From positions 1 to 64,000 of the forward strand of contig JAFXYZ010000017.1 of the NCBI GenBank assembly GCA_017541465.1: a stretch of DNA of 64,000 nt, written 5' to 3'. A model generated the notes under the pieces. That model did no database searches, was not told the DNA's origin, and saw only the letters and a program-made list of their open reading frames with translations. Positions 50,726-60,704 of this stretch are shown in pieces. Both the position numbers and the translations under genes were made by a program. Position 1 is the first letter of the stretch, and each line of letters begins with the position of its first letter. The DNA comes from a bacterium. GTDB lineage: Bacteria > Cyanobacteriota > Vampirovibrionia > Gastranaerophilales > Gastranaerophilaceae.

Positions 50726-52756
50726 TCTTGCCGTATCATACCAGTTATAAGGGTTTGTATTCGGGTACATTGTTCTGAATTTTTCAAACCCTATCCATAA
50801 ATTAAATCCGTTTTTCTCTTTAACCTCAACAAAATCAACCCTTGCGGTTATATCAGAAAAATCATTGTTTACATACAAACAAAAATCAACGTCATTATCA
50901 TTTATTTTAACGGTAAATTTTGCTTCATTTTTAATTATGGTTTTATCATAGATTTTGATTTTTTTATCGTTTACAAGCGCAAGAAATTCAAGTTTATCAA
51001 GGTTTTCACCTTTGACTGTTATTTCATATTCATCAGCCGAGGAAATTTCCCGTTCAAAAATTTTCTCATTATAGGAAAAATGAGGAATAACCTTTTCGGG
51101 TATAGCCTCAAAAATATCGGGAGTTCTTTCCACCCAAATATTTTCGGGTTTGATTTTTTTATTCTCGGGTATTGAAGGGAAAAACCACAGAGCATCCGTT
51201 TGTTGGGTAAAATCAAACTGATAAGAGAGTTCTTTATCGTTAAAAACCTCTTCCCTGTAATTTTCGATAATATCGTGGTCTGCCATAAGAGGGAATTTCC
51301 CCGTCAAAAAGTTATCCCCTTCAATTTTTACCCTGTAATGACCTTTCGGATAAACAATATAAGGAAGGCAATAAAATGCCTCCTGAAGAAGGTATTTTTT
51401 ATTATTAAATTCCCCGACTCTCGCAAAATACTTGCCGTTTATGAGTTTAAAGGAAAACAGGTCTTTATAGGTATTCAGCCCCGATTCCTCGGGAAGTGCT
51501 TTTGTCAGGTACATAAAATACATACAATTAGTGAAAAAGAAACAAAGAATACAAAAAGCAACAAATATTTTTGAATATAATTTATTTTGCAGAATATAAT
51601 AGAGAGCACAGGCAAAAAAGAGCATTAACAGAGGATAGTAGTCAACGAACATTCTTGAGCCGAAGCTGTCCGCCTGAAACCAGCCTGTCCACCATATCGA
51701 AACCATATAAAATACAACAAGAAGAAACCCTAAACTTCCCCAAAAGATTTCTCTGAAGTGCCTTTTATAAAACCACAGACCTATCAGGCACACCAGCAAA
51801 ACAGGAAGATAGAAAAAGAGCCCTTTGGTTGGACCAAACAATACCAAAAGAAACTTCGGGTTTAGCCAGTAAAAGGTTTCATTATAGTAAGTATTCAGAT
51901 AAAATTTTCCGCAAACCTTATACCAGTAAGCTATCTGAAGAGAAAGAGGCAACAATAAACCCAGAAAATTAAAGGGAAGGCGGGATAAAGAAAATATTTC
52001 CTTCATTCTTTGTATGAAAGTCTCTTTATCCACCGCTTTATACAAAATATAGATAAGCAAAACTGAAATATTTATTGATTTTACAAGAAACAATATCCCT
52101 GAAATTATCCCCAGAAAAAGAGAATAGAGAGGTTTATTTTTAAAATTATCCTCCTTTAAAACAAGATATATAAAAAGAGAAATTAAGAAAAAGGAATAGG
52201 TATGCCCCATTGAAGCATAAAGAGTTAAATAATTAATGAAATTAGTGCAAAGCGCAAAAATTATGCAGGTTATTAACCCGATTTTTTTACTGAATTTCTC
52301 TTCAATTATTCTGTAGAGCAAGAACGTCCCCAAAGCCCAGTAAACAAAACAGCCGACCGCAACCGAAATCTGGTAGGGAAGAGAATAACCGTCAGCAGGG
52401 AAAGAGCGGAGGAGGGAAACAAAAAAATGTGTGGTTATAAAGAAGGGAAACTGCAAAATCGCAATTCCGACAGGGTATTTATTAAACAGTCTGCCATCGG
52501 GAAGGATATTAAAATCTATCGCATCAGAGTGGCACCCCGGGATTTTATCGGCAAAATTCATAAAAATATCGTGGTGGATAAAAACCGCAGGAAGATAAGA
52601 ATAATAGCCTTCTCCATCCGAATAAACAAAACCTCTGAAGCTCCCTATCATAGAATGAAAAAAGAACAGGTCAAAAACAACAAGAAGTATTGCCATTATT
52701 CCCAAAAATATAAAAAACAGTTTATGTTCGCCCAAAAAAGAAGTTATTTTATTCAT
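50717..52756 (-). CDS. GT-C-like polytopic membrane glycosyltransferase
   Basis: About 679 residues. Residues 1-430 are ~11 membrane helices, with an acidic N-terminal loop GFVYSDGEGYYSYLP as in GT-C (GT39/83-like) enzymes. The C-terminal ~230 residues form an outer beta-rich domain whose HYRVKIEGDNF segment resembles the repeats of the 965-residue protein at 60701. The frame begins TTG at 52768, but the ATG at 52756 follows a GGCGGA site. It is the only minus-strand gene of the block. Confidence 0.78.
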   Translation of the reverse strand: MNKITSFLGEHKLFFIFLGIMAILLVVFDLFFFHSMIGSFRGFVYSDGEGYYSYLPAVFIHHDIFMNFADKIPGCHSDAIDFNILPDGRLFNKYPVGIAILQFPFFITTHFFVSLLRSFPADGYSLPYQISVAVGCFVYWALGTFLLYRIIEEKFSKKIGLITCIIFALCTNFINYLTLYASMGHTYSFFLISLFIYLVLKEDNFKNKPLYSLFLGIISGILFLVKSINISVLLIYILYKAVDKETFIQRMKEIFSLSRLPFNFLGLLLPLSLQIAYWYKVCGKFYLNTYYNETFYWLNPKFLLVLFGPTKGLFFYLPVLLVCLIGLWFYKRHFREIFWGSLGFLLVVFYMVSIWWTGWFQADSFGSRMFVDYYPLLMLFFACALYYILQNKLYSKIFVAFCILCFFFTNCMYFMYLTKALPEESGLNTYKDLFSFKLINGKYFARVGEFNNKKYLLQEAFYCLPYIVYPKGHYRVKIEGDNFLTGKFPLMADHDIIENYREEVFNDKELSYQFDFTQQTDALWFFPSIPENKKIKPENIWVERTPDIFEAIPEKVIPHFSYNEKIFEREISSADEYEITVKGENLDKLEFLALVNDKKIKIYDKTIIKNEAKFTVKINDNDVDFCLYVNNDFSDITARVDFVEVKEKNGFNLWIGFEKFRTMYPNTNPYNWYDTARLR

Positions 52757-52881
52757 ATTTTCCGCCAAAACTTTATTCTCTTTTCTATTCTACCAGCAAA
52801 AAATCAACGGGACAAAACAATTAAATATATTAAGAACAGTCATAAATTTGCTTTTAGCCGAATTTAAACTATAATTTTTAT

Positions 52882-55491
52882 ATGAAGAAAAATGTAATCA
52901 TCTGTTGTTTATCATTTTTTATTCCGATTATACTCTTACTTTTGGGGACAGTATCATCACACATATTTCCGTTCGGAACACAGTCTTTTATCGAATGGGA
53001 CTCCGAACTTGAATTTGTCGAAGCACTGGGATATTTTAAATCACTGTTTACTTCTGATAATGATATTTTTTATTCCTTTTCAAAGATTGGAGGTAATTGG
53101 GTTTTAGATTATCTGTCGTTTTACTGCGCCAGTCCTCTTAATTTTATTTCCTTATTTTTCCCCGAAAAATACCTGCATCTTGCACTCTATTTAATAACCA
53201 TTCTCAAAATCGGGCTTTGCGGATTAACCTTTTCATACCTTGTAAATAAGGTCTTTAATTTATCCTATAAATCTATCTTTTTTGCAGTTACCTATGCTCT
53301 TTGCGGATATAATCTCATCTACATCCCAAATATAATCTTCTATGACGGAATTTATCTCCTTCCCCTCATTGCTCTCGGAATAATTTCACTCGTTAAGCAA
53401 AACAGGTATTTTCTCTATATCTTCGCTCTCGCTCTTTCAATTATATCAAACTCCTTCACGGGCTATATCGTAATCGTCTTTGGGTTTTTCTTATTTATAT
53501 ATGAGCTGCTTCAAAACAAATTTGAAACATCAAAAGAACTTGCAGGAAGGATAAAGACATACTGTTTTTCAACTCTCACTTCGCTTCTCTTAACTGCCTG
53601 GCTGTTAATACCCATTAAATATTCCCTTTCCGTCAATGCAAAATATGAATTTTTCGATATTTTTAACCGTTTATTTTTCTTCAGAACGGATATTATCCCT
53701 GTTTTATCAAAATTCTATACGGGAAGTGTTCTTGAAAACCAGTTTTGGCTTGAACAGATACCTTTTGTCTTTATAGGTATTTTGTGTCTTTTGTTTTTTA
53801 TCCTCTACTTCTTCAACAAAACTTTTTCGGTTAAGGAGAGAATTATTACTTTTTGCTTTTTTATCTTTTTGTTTTTGAGCTTCTCTCTAAACTGCCTGTT
53901 TGTTTTATGGAATATGGGTGTTGAAGAGCCTAACGGAACGATTTTTCGTTTCGGGTTTATCTTTCCCTTCTTCACAATTTTTATTGCGGCAAAATCTTTT
54001 AAAGAGCTTGATAAACTTACTCTGCCAAACATACTTTTAACAGGCTTTATTTTTATCTTGATGTCGGTTATAGTTTATCTTCAGCACTACAGCTACACCG
54101 ATTATTTCCTCTTTTCAATAGACGTGCTTTCCGTCTTTGTATTTTTATCGCTTTTATATCTTGCAATAAAAAAACCGAAGCTGACGGCTCTTTTCCTCAG
54201 TGTTGCGGCTCTTATTCATTTTTATAATTTATATGTAAATACGGAAAGGGTTATTGCATCTCAAAGAGGTTGCTGTTATTCAAAAGAAATAAGTTATTTT
54301 AAAGATTATTCCGAAAGTATGCAGGAGGTTCTCTCATACATAAAAGCAAAAGACAAAAGTTTTTACAGGCTTGATACCTACACAAGTTTTGTTCCCTCTA
54401 TGTACGATCGAATTTATAACAATATGTCGATGTTATTCGGCTATAATTCCATTTCAAACTATTCTTCCCTCGGAAACCTTGAAACAAAAGATTTTCTGAC
54501 ACAAATCGGCTATCCCTCGTTTTTCCAGAAAAATAATCTTCAGATAACCTATCTTGATTCTCTTCAGATTTTCCCGACAATGCTGATGGGGGTAAAATAT
54601 CTTATATCAACCGAACCTTCTTTAGGAAGAGGTTTTGAGAAAATCTACACTTCTCAAAATACAACCTTTGACACCCCTTTAAACCTTTTCAAAAACCCTT
54701 ATGCTCTGCCTGTCGGGATAATTATTGACAATACGGATAAATTAAAAACAATAAAAGAAAAAGAGGTTATGCCTGATTTTCAGAATAATCTTATTAAAAT
54801 AATCTCAAATAAAGATTTCGGAAATATATATTCTTATACCCTCTTCCCTTCGGTTTCAAAAGAAATAGAAACAAAAGACAGAACATTAATTCCCCTGTCT
54901 TATAAAGCCACTTCAAACGAAAATCTATATCTTGTTTTTCAGAAAAATCAGGAAATATATTATCCTGTTTTGGATATTATCAAAAATAACGAGCTTTTTG
55001 GTTTTTATTCTAATCTTCTGAATTTTAATATCTACTATCTCGGAAATAACCAAAATAACAGGCAATTTGATTTTTATCTTTTATCAACTCTCGATGATTC
55101 AAATTTTGATTATAATAAATTCAAAATCTATTTTATGTATGAAAATACCGATATTTTAAAAAAATATTATGACGAGCTGACAAAAAACACCTGTAATCTC
55201 AGCCAGCTTACAAGCTCTCATCTCAAAGGTCATTTTGAAATCAGAGAAGATAACAAATTATTACTCTTAACAATACCTTATGATAAAAACTGGGTAATCA
55301 AAATTGACGGGGAAGTACAAAAACAAATTAAAGTTCTGAATATGCTGACAGGAATAAAGGTTGAAAAGGGCAGTCACACTATTGAAATGAGATACAGACA
55401 AAAGGGCTTTTTAACGGGAAGCATTATTTCAGGCCTGACCTTAATTATACTTACAGGTATACTTATCAGAAGAAGGAAGAAAAATGACTAG
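52882..55491 (+). CDS. YfhO-family membrane protein, copy 2
   Basis: 869 residues of the same build as copy 1: FPFGTQSFIEWDSELEFVEAL at the N-terminus, about 12 membrane helices, an outer domain with TSSHLKGHFEIREDNKLLLL, and a last helix followed by a basic RRRKKND tail. The start block has Trp-Asp-Ser where copies 1 and 3 have Trp-Asp-Gly or Trp-Asp-Val, so the acceptors may differ. It overlaps the next copy by 8 bases. Confidence 0.85.
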   Translation: MKKNVIICCLSFFIPIILLLLGTVSSHIFPFGTQSFIEWDSELEFVEALGYFKSLFTSDNDIFYSFSKIGGNWVLDYLSFYCASPLNFISLFFPEKYLHLALYLITILKIGLCGLTFSYLVNKVFNLSYKSIFFAVTYALCGYNLIYIPNIIFYDGIYLLPLIALGIISLVKQNRYFLYIFALALSIISNSFTGYIVIVFGFFLFIYELLQNKFETSKELAGRIKTYCFSTLTSLLLTAWLLIPIKYSLSVNAKYEFFDIFNRLFFFRTDIIPVLSKFYTGSVLENQFWLEQIPFVFIGILCLLFFILYFFNKTFSVKERIITFCFFIFLFLSFSLNCLFVLWNMGVEEPNGTIFRFGFIFPFFTIFIAAKSFKELDKLTLPNILLTGFIFILMSVIVYLQHYSYTDYFLFSIDVLSVFVFLSLLYLAIKKPKLTALFLSVAALIHFYNLYVNTERVIASQRGCCYSKEISYFKDYSESMQEVLSYIKAKDKSFYRLDTYTSFVPSMYDRIYNNMSMLFGYNSISNYSSLGNLETKDFLTQIGYPSFFQKNNLQITYLDSLQIFPTMLMGVKYLISTEPSLGRGFEKIYTSQNTTFDTPLNLFKNPYALPVGIIIDNTDKLKTIKEKEVMPDFQNNLIKIISNKDFGNIYSYTLFPSVSKEIETKDRTLIPLSYKATSNENLYLVFQKNQEIYYPVLDIIKNNELFGFYSNLLNFNIYYLGNNQNNRQFDFYLLSTLDDSNFDYNKFKIYFMYENTDILKKYYDELTKNTCNLSQLTSSHLKGHFEIREDNKLLLLTIPYDKNWVIKIDGEVQKQIKVLNMLTGIKVEKGSHTIEMRYRQKGFLTGSIISGLTLIILTGILIRRRKKND

Positions 55492-58111
55492 AAAAAAAAT
55501 TACGATATATTGTTTATCCTTCTTCCTTCCCATAATCTTTGCCCTTCTGGCATGCTTTATTGCGGGAATTTTTCCCTTCTCCCATAAGTCTTTTTTATAC
55601 TGGGATGTAGAGTTTCAGTATCTCAGCTACCTCGGGTATTTTAAATCTTTGTTTACGACAAACAACGATATTTTCTATACCTTTGCCCGCTACGGCGGGG
55701 AAAATATGCTCGATTTTACCGCCTATTATCTTTTGAGCCCGACTAATTTACTGTTGTTTTTCTTTCCCGAAAAATATCTGAACATAGGGGTTGAGTTCCT
55801 GATGATTTTAAGACTGGGGCTTCTCGGGTTAACCTTCTCTTATTTTCTCAACAAAGAATTTCCTCTCAGCTATAAATCAATTATATTCGCTCTCACCTAC
55901 GCGCTTTGCGGATATAATCTAATGAACATTTCCAATATAATCTATTTTGATTCGATAATCCTTCTTCCGTTTGTTTTAATCGGAATAAACAAAATTGTTA
56001 AAAACAATAACCCTCTTTTCTATCTTATCTCAATATTTGCGGTTATTTTATCTCATGCCTTTATCGGATATATGTTTATTATCTTTGCAGGGTTGTTTTT
56101 AATTTATAAACTTTTGCTGAAGGAAGATGAAAAACTAAAAACGGCTTTCAAAAAAATCACCTCTTTTGTTATCTCTTCCGTGCTTGCCGCAGGGTTAAAT
56201 GCCTGGCTTTTAATACCCGTAAAAGCTGCTTTTTCCGATGGAAAATATACCTACTTTGATATTCTGGACAGATTATTTTTGATAAGAATTAATATTATCG
56301 ATATTTTTTCAAAATTCTATACGGGAACAATTCTTGAAAATGAGTTTTGGGCAGAAACTGCGCCTTATATTTTTATTGGTATTTTATCCCTTCTTCTTAT
56401 GATTTTATTCTTCTTTAACAAAAACTTTTCAAAACGGGAAAAGCTGGTTTCCTTCGGCTTTCTTCTCGTTCTCTTTTTGAGTTTTACCGTTAATTTTCTG
56501 TTTGTTATGTGGAATATGGGGGTTGAAAACCCAAACGGAACTATCTACCGTTTCAGCTTCCTGTTTGATTTTTTCGCTCTTATCCTCGGGTATAAAGCTC
56601 TTCAGAATACGGAATTTATTAAACCCTCTTCTTTAATTTATACCGCTTTGATTTTTCTTGTAATAAGCGCTTTGGTATTCTCTCAACACTACAGTTATAT
56701 AAATATCTATTGGTTTTCTCTGGATATTATTCTCGGGCTTGTTTTTCTTTGGCTTTTTTATTATATGGTTCAAAAAAGTCCAAAATACGCATTTAGTGCC
56801 CTCTGCGCCATATTTCTTCTTCACGGGTTAAACCTTTTGATGAATACGGAATATTCCTTTTCCTCTCAGGATTACTGCCACCTGTCAAAAGATGTCAGAA
56901 CTTTTACTCAGACAACAAGCGGGATTAGAGAGAGTTTAAATTACATCAAAGAGCACGACAAGGGTTTATATAAAATCGAAACCCAGGAATATTTTATAGA
57001 TGAAATCCATGAAGAACACCTTTATTATAACACTTCTCTTTTAATGAACTTTGACTCTGTTTCCCAGTACAGCTCGTTTGGAAAACTTTCCTATAAAGAT
57101 TTTCTGAGTCGCCTCGGCTATTATACTCTATTTAATAACTTTGGCATTCAGTATGTCGATTCCATGCAAACACTTCCTCTGAGTTTGTTGAATGTAAAAT
57201 ATATTCTTTCTGCGAACCCTCAGCTCCATAAACCCTATATAAAAATCTTTGAAACAAACAACTATAAACCATACAGAACACTCTATACCTATGAAAACCC
57301 CTATGCGCTTCCTCTTTGCTTTTTGGTCGGCGATAAGAGAATAAAAGATGAAAATTTATCGTTTGAAAAATTCCCCGATTTTCAGAATTATCTTTTAAAA
57401 GTCTTATCGGGAAAAGATTTTGGGGATATTTACAATTACAAATTACTCTCAGAAATAACGGATAATTTTGAGAGCGAAAATGCGGAAAAAAGAGAAACAA
57501 GATTTGATTATACTGCGGAAAAAGACGGAAACCACTATCTTTTAATTCAAAATAATCAAAATATGTATATTCCTTTTATGATGAGCGTTTCAGATAAATT
57601 AATAAAGGACGAATATTCGGGACTTTCAAGATTTAATTCTCTCTATCTCGGGAATTTTAAAAAGGGCGAAAAGTTATCCTTTGATATTTTTGAAGATATT
57701 TTTGATGTCGGAATAATTGATTATCTTGAAAATAAAGAGCTCTATATCTATCTTGCCTCTGAAAATCTTGATGCTTTAAAGAATTATTATGATGAAATCT
57801 CTCATAATGCCTGCGATATTAAAAAAATCACAAGCTCTCACCTTAAAGGAAATTGTGAAGTTAACGAGGACAACAGGTATGTATTTATTTCCCTTCCTTA
57901 TGATAAAGGGTGGAGAATAAAAATTGACGGAAAAGAAACAAAAACCTTCCCTGTCTTTGACCATTTGACGGGCTTTTCCATCCCAAAAGGTGCAAAAGAA
58001 ATTGATATGCGCTTCAGGCCTTCAGGATTTAATTCAGGCTTAACCGTTTCCGCTTTTTCTTTCTTTTTGGTTATAATATTCTTATTCATAAGGAGAAGAA
58101 ACGATGGATAA
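55484..58111 (+). CDS. YfhO-family membrane protein, copy 3
   Basis: 875 residues. It has the block FPFSHKSFLYWDVEFQYLSYL, the loops MGVENPNGTIYRFSFLF and DFQNYLLKVLSGKDFGDIYNY, and the ending TSSHLKGNCEVNEDNRYVF before a final helix and RRRNDG. It is most similar to copies 1 and 2 by these blocks, so recent tandem duplication is likely. It overlaps copy 4 by 8 bases. Confidence 0.85.
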   Translation: MTRKKITIYCLSFFLPIIFALLACFIAGIFPFSHKSFLYWDVEFQYLSYLGYFKSLFTTNNDIFYTFARYGGENMLDFTAYYLLSPTNLLLFFFPEKYLNIGVEFLMILRLGLLGLTFSYFLNKEFPLSYKSIIFALTYALCGYNLMNISNIIYFDSIILLPFVLIGINKIVKNNNPLFYLISIFAVILSHAFIGYMFIIFAGLFLIYKLLLKEDEKLKTAFKKITSFVISSVLAAGLNAWLLIPVKAAFSDGKYTYFDILDRLFLIRINIIDIFSKFYTGTILENEFWAETAPYIFIGILSLLLMILFFFNKNFSKREKLVSFGFLLVLFLSFTVNFLFVMWNMGVENPNGTIYRFSFLFDFFALILGYKALQNTEFIKPSSLIYTALIFLVISALVFSQHYSYINIYWFSLDIILGLVFLWLFYYMVQKSPKYAFSALCAIFLLHGLNLLMNTEYSFSSQDYCHLSKDVRTFTQTTSGIRESLNYIKEHDKGLYKIETQEYFIDEIHEEHLYYNTSLLMNFDSVSQYSSFGKLSYKDFLSRLGYYTLFNNFGIQYVDSMQTLPLSLLNVKYILSANPQLHKPYIKIFETNNYKPYRTLYTYENPYALPLCFLVGDKRIKDENLSFEKFPDFQNYLLKVLSGKDFGDIYNYKLLSEITDNFESENAEKRETRFDYTAEKDGNHYLLIQNNQNMYIPFMMSVSDKLIKDEYSGLSRFNSLYLGNFKKGEKLSFDIFEDIFDVGIIDYLENKELYIYLASENLDALKNYYDEISHNACDIKKITSSHLKGNCEVNEDNRYVFISLPYDKGWRIKIDGKETKTFPVFDHLTGFSIPKGAKEIDMRFRPSGFNSGLTVSAFSFFLVIIFLFIRRRNDG

Positions 58112-60704
58112 AAAAAGGGTTATAATATACAGTTTATCTTTTCTTCTTCCTCTGTTTGCCCTCCTGTTAATTTGTTGTTTTCAGGGAATATATCCGTTTG
58201 GAAATGCTTTATTCCTTCATTTTGACAATGAATTTGAAACTCTAAACTATCTTGCTTTTTTTAAATCGCTTTACTCGGAGCACCATAATTTCTTTTATTC
58301 TCTCTCAAAATCAGGGGGCAGCGGGCTTTTGGATTTCAACCTGTTTTATGGTATGTATAACCCGATTAATTTTTTCCTGTTTTTGTTTCCTAACGATAAA
58401 CTCGATATAGGACTTCAATGGTTAACCCTCATCAAAATGTCGCTTGCGGGTTTTACTTTTAACTATTTTATAAACAGAATTTATCCTCTGAGCAAAAAAT
58501 CTCTGATAGTTTCAAGCTCTTATGCCCTCAGCGGATATCTGCTCGGACATATAACAAACATCATCTTTTTTGACGGTTATATTCTTCTTCCCTTAATGAT
58601 TTTAGGGATAATTAAAATAATTAAAGAAAAAAAGGCAGGGTTGTTTTTGGGAATAAGTCTTGCTTCTATGGTTTGTAATGCCTTTACCTGCTATATTTCC
58701 CTTCTTTTCTCGTTTATGTTTTTCTTTTATTATTTGCTCTCACAATATAATTTAAAAGAACAAAAAGCGGAAATAATAAGTGCAATAAAGAAATATTTCA
58801 CCTCGCTCGGTATTTTTCTTCTATTGACGGCGGTTTTATATATCCCCGTTATTTACACTTTATTTGAAAGCAAATTTGCAATTTCCCTGAAGCCCGTTGA
58901 TAACTTCTATATTAACCCGCTTTTACTGCTTTCAAGATTTTTTACTGGCTGTGTTGAATATAATTACAGTGATTATAACGTTCCTTATGTTTTTTGCGGA
59001 ATATTTATTTTCTTTATGGTTATTTTATATTTTTATAACCAAAACATTTCACTTAAAAAACGGCTCTGTTCTCTTGTTTTTCTGACCTTTATTTTTTCCT
59101 GCTTTTTCCTTCAGCCCCTTCATAATATGTGGAATTTATTTGTTTCTATGCCCTATGGCTTTATTTACAGATACGGGTTTATTTTTACCTTTTTGTTTTT
59201 ATATATTTCTTATGAAGAAATCATTAATTTTAAATATTCCGATAAAACAAAAATTATAATTCCCATGGTTTTTATTGCTTCGGGGGCATACCTTCTTATC
59301 GTTCAGAATGAATTATATAAAATAAATTCGTTTCTTGTTTTGGATATTATTCTCTCTCTTCTGTTCGGAGCTCTTTTATTCGGAGTATTGAAATACCCCA
59401 AATATACAAAACCTTTATTTATAACAATAATTATCCTGCATATTTTTAATTTAACCTTAAATACTTATCACTTTATAAGTGTGGGAAAATATAATTCCCA
59501 GATTAGAGCAGATTCCTTTTACAGATATTATAAAACCTATAAAACAGCCTTTGATTACATAAAAAATAATGATACTTCTTTATACAGAATAAATTCAAAC
59601 GATACTTATCTGGCTCTGTCAAAATCATGGGCGGCAAAACATAACAATATGCCTATGCTCTTTAACTACAGTGGATTTGAACATTACGGAAGTTTAGGAA
59701 AAATTTTTTACAAAAACTTTCTTATGAACCTCGGACTTGAAACAAATGTCCATAACCAGTATGTGACTTACTATGATGACAATATGCCGATGTTTTCGGA
59801 TATGTTTTTCGGGATAAAATATTTTGTTACCTCCGATAAAAACTTTATAAAACCTTATGAGGTTTATAAAACTTTTGAAAATACCTATAATCAAAAGATA
59901 ACCGTTTATAAAAATCCTTATGCTCTTCCTTTTGCGTTTCCCGTAAACGGAAGTATTTCCGAAATTAAAGAGCTCAAAGATTTAACTTTAGGTGAAGTAT
60001 ATAATAAACTGGCACAAAGTATTCTTCCTCAAAATACGATTTATTTCAGCGAAGAAAAAATTAATCCCCGTTTATCAAAAGAAACCTTCTTTTATGTTAT
60101 GCCGTATTCTTCTTTAATCACAACACTTCTGCAAATAAAAAAAGGTGGTAATTACTGTATTTCCCTGTCAGAAACAGATAAACCTCTTTTGGTTTCAAGA
60201 CTGGTTTTCGATGAAAAGAAAACTCTGTGGGAGCAGGAATCAAATGAAAATCTTTTTAATGTCGTTTGCCAAAAGGGTGAAAAACAAGATAGTGAACACA
60301 TCGTTTCACTGCTATTAAACGAAGAATTACCAAATACTTTAGAATTTTCCGTTTTGTATGAAAATGAAGAAGGAATAAAAAAATTATATGAACATATTAC
60401 AAAATCAAAATCTGACTGGAAACAAATCAGCCCGTCTTCGTTTGAAGGAACTGTAGAGACAGAGGAAGATAATCAGATTTTATTGTTTACTCTTCCTTAT
60501 GAAGAGGACTGGAAAATAAAAATCAACGGAGAAAAAGCAGAAAAAACAAAAGTTTTAAATGCTCTTTTGGGTGTTCCTCTTTCAAAACAGGGAACTTATA
60601 AAATTCAGATTTACTACTGTCCGAGAGGGCTAAATCTTGGTATTTTGGTATCTCTTATCGGGTTAATTATTCTTATGGTACTGATTAGAAAGAAAGAGTT
60701 ATGA
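58104..60704 (+). CDS. YfhO-family membrane protein, copy 4
   Basis: 866 residues. The start block is diverged (YPFGNALFLHFDNEFETLNYL, with Asp-Asn-Glu), and the outer domain carries fewer of the shared motifs, but SSFEGTVETEEDNQILLFTLPYEEDWKIKING still matches. It is the most distant copy in this set. It overlaps the repeat-protein gene by 4 bases, indicating translational coupling. Confidence 0.83.
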   Translation: MDKKRVIIYSLSFLLPLFALLLICCFQGIYPFGNALFLHFDNEFETLNYLAFFKSLYSEHHNFFYSLSKSGGSGLLDFNLFYGMYNPINFFLFLFPNDKLDIGLQWLTLIKMSLAGFTFNYFINRIYPLSKKSLIVSSSYALSGYLLGHITNIIFFDGYILLPLMILGIIKIIKEKKAGLFLGISLASMVCNAFTCYISLLFSFMFFFYYLLSQYNLKEQKAEIISAIKKYFTSLGIFLLLTAVLYIPVIYTLFESKFAISLKPVDNFYINPLLLLSRFFTGCVEYNYSDYNVPYVFCGIFIFFMVILYFYNQNISLKKRLCSLVFLTFIFSCFFLQPLHNMWNLFVSMPYGFIYRYGFIFTFLFLYISYEEIINFKYSDKTKIIIPMVFIASGAYLLIVQNELYKINSFLVLDIILSLLFGALLFGVLKYPKYTKPLFITIIILHIFNLTLNTYHFISVGKYNSQIRADSFYRYYKTYKTAFDYIKNNDTSLYRINSNDTYLALSKSWAAKHNNMPMLFNYSGFEHYGSLGKIFYKNFLMNLGLETNVHNQYVTYYDDNMPMFSDMFFGIKYFVTSDKNFIKPYEVYKTFENTYNQKITVYKNPYALPFAFPVNGSISEIKELKDLTLGEVYNKLAQSILPQNTIYFSEEKINPRLSKETFFYVMPYSSLITTLLQIKKGGNYCISLSETDKPLLVSRLVFDEKKTLWEQESNENLFNVVCQKGEKQDSEHIVSLLLNEELPNTLEFSVLYENEEGIKKLYEHITKSKSDWKQISPSSFEGTVETEEDNQILLFTLPYEEDWKIKINGEKAEKTKVLNALLGVPLSKQGTYKIQIYYCPRGLNLGILVSLIGLIILMVLIRKKEL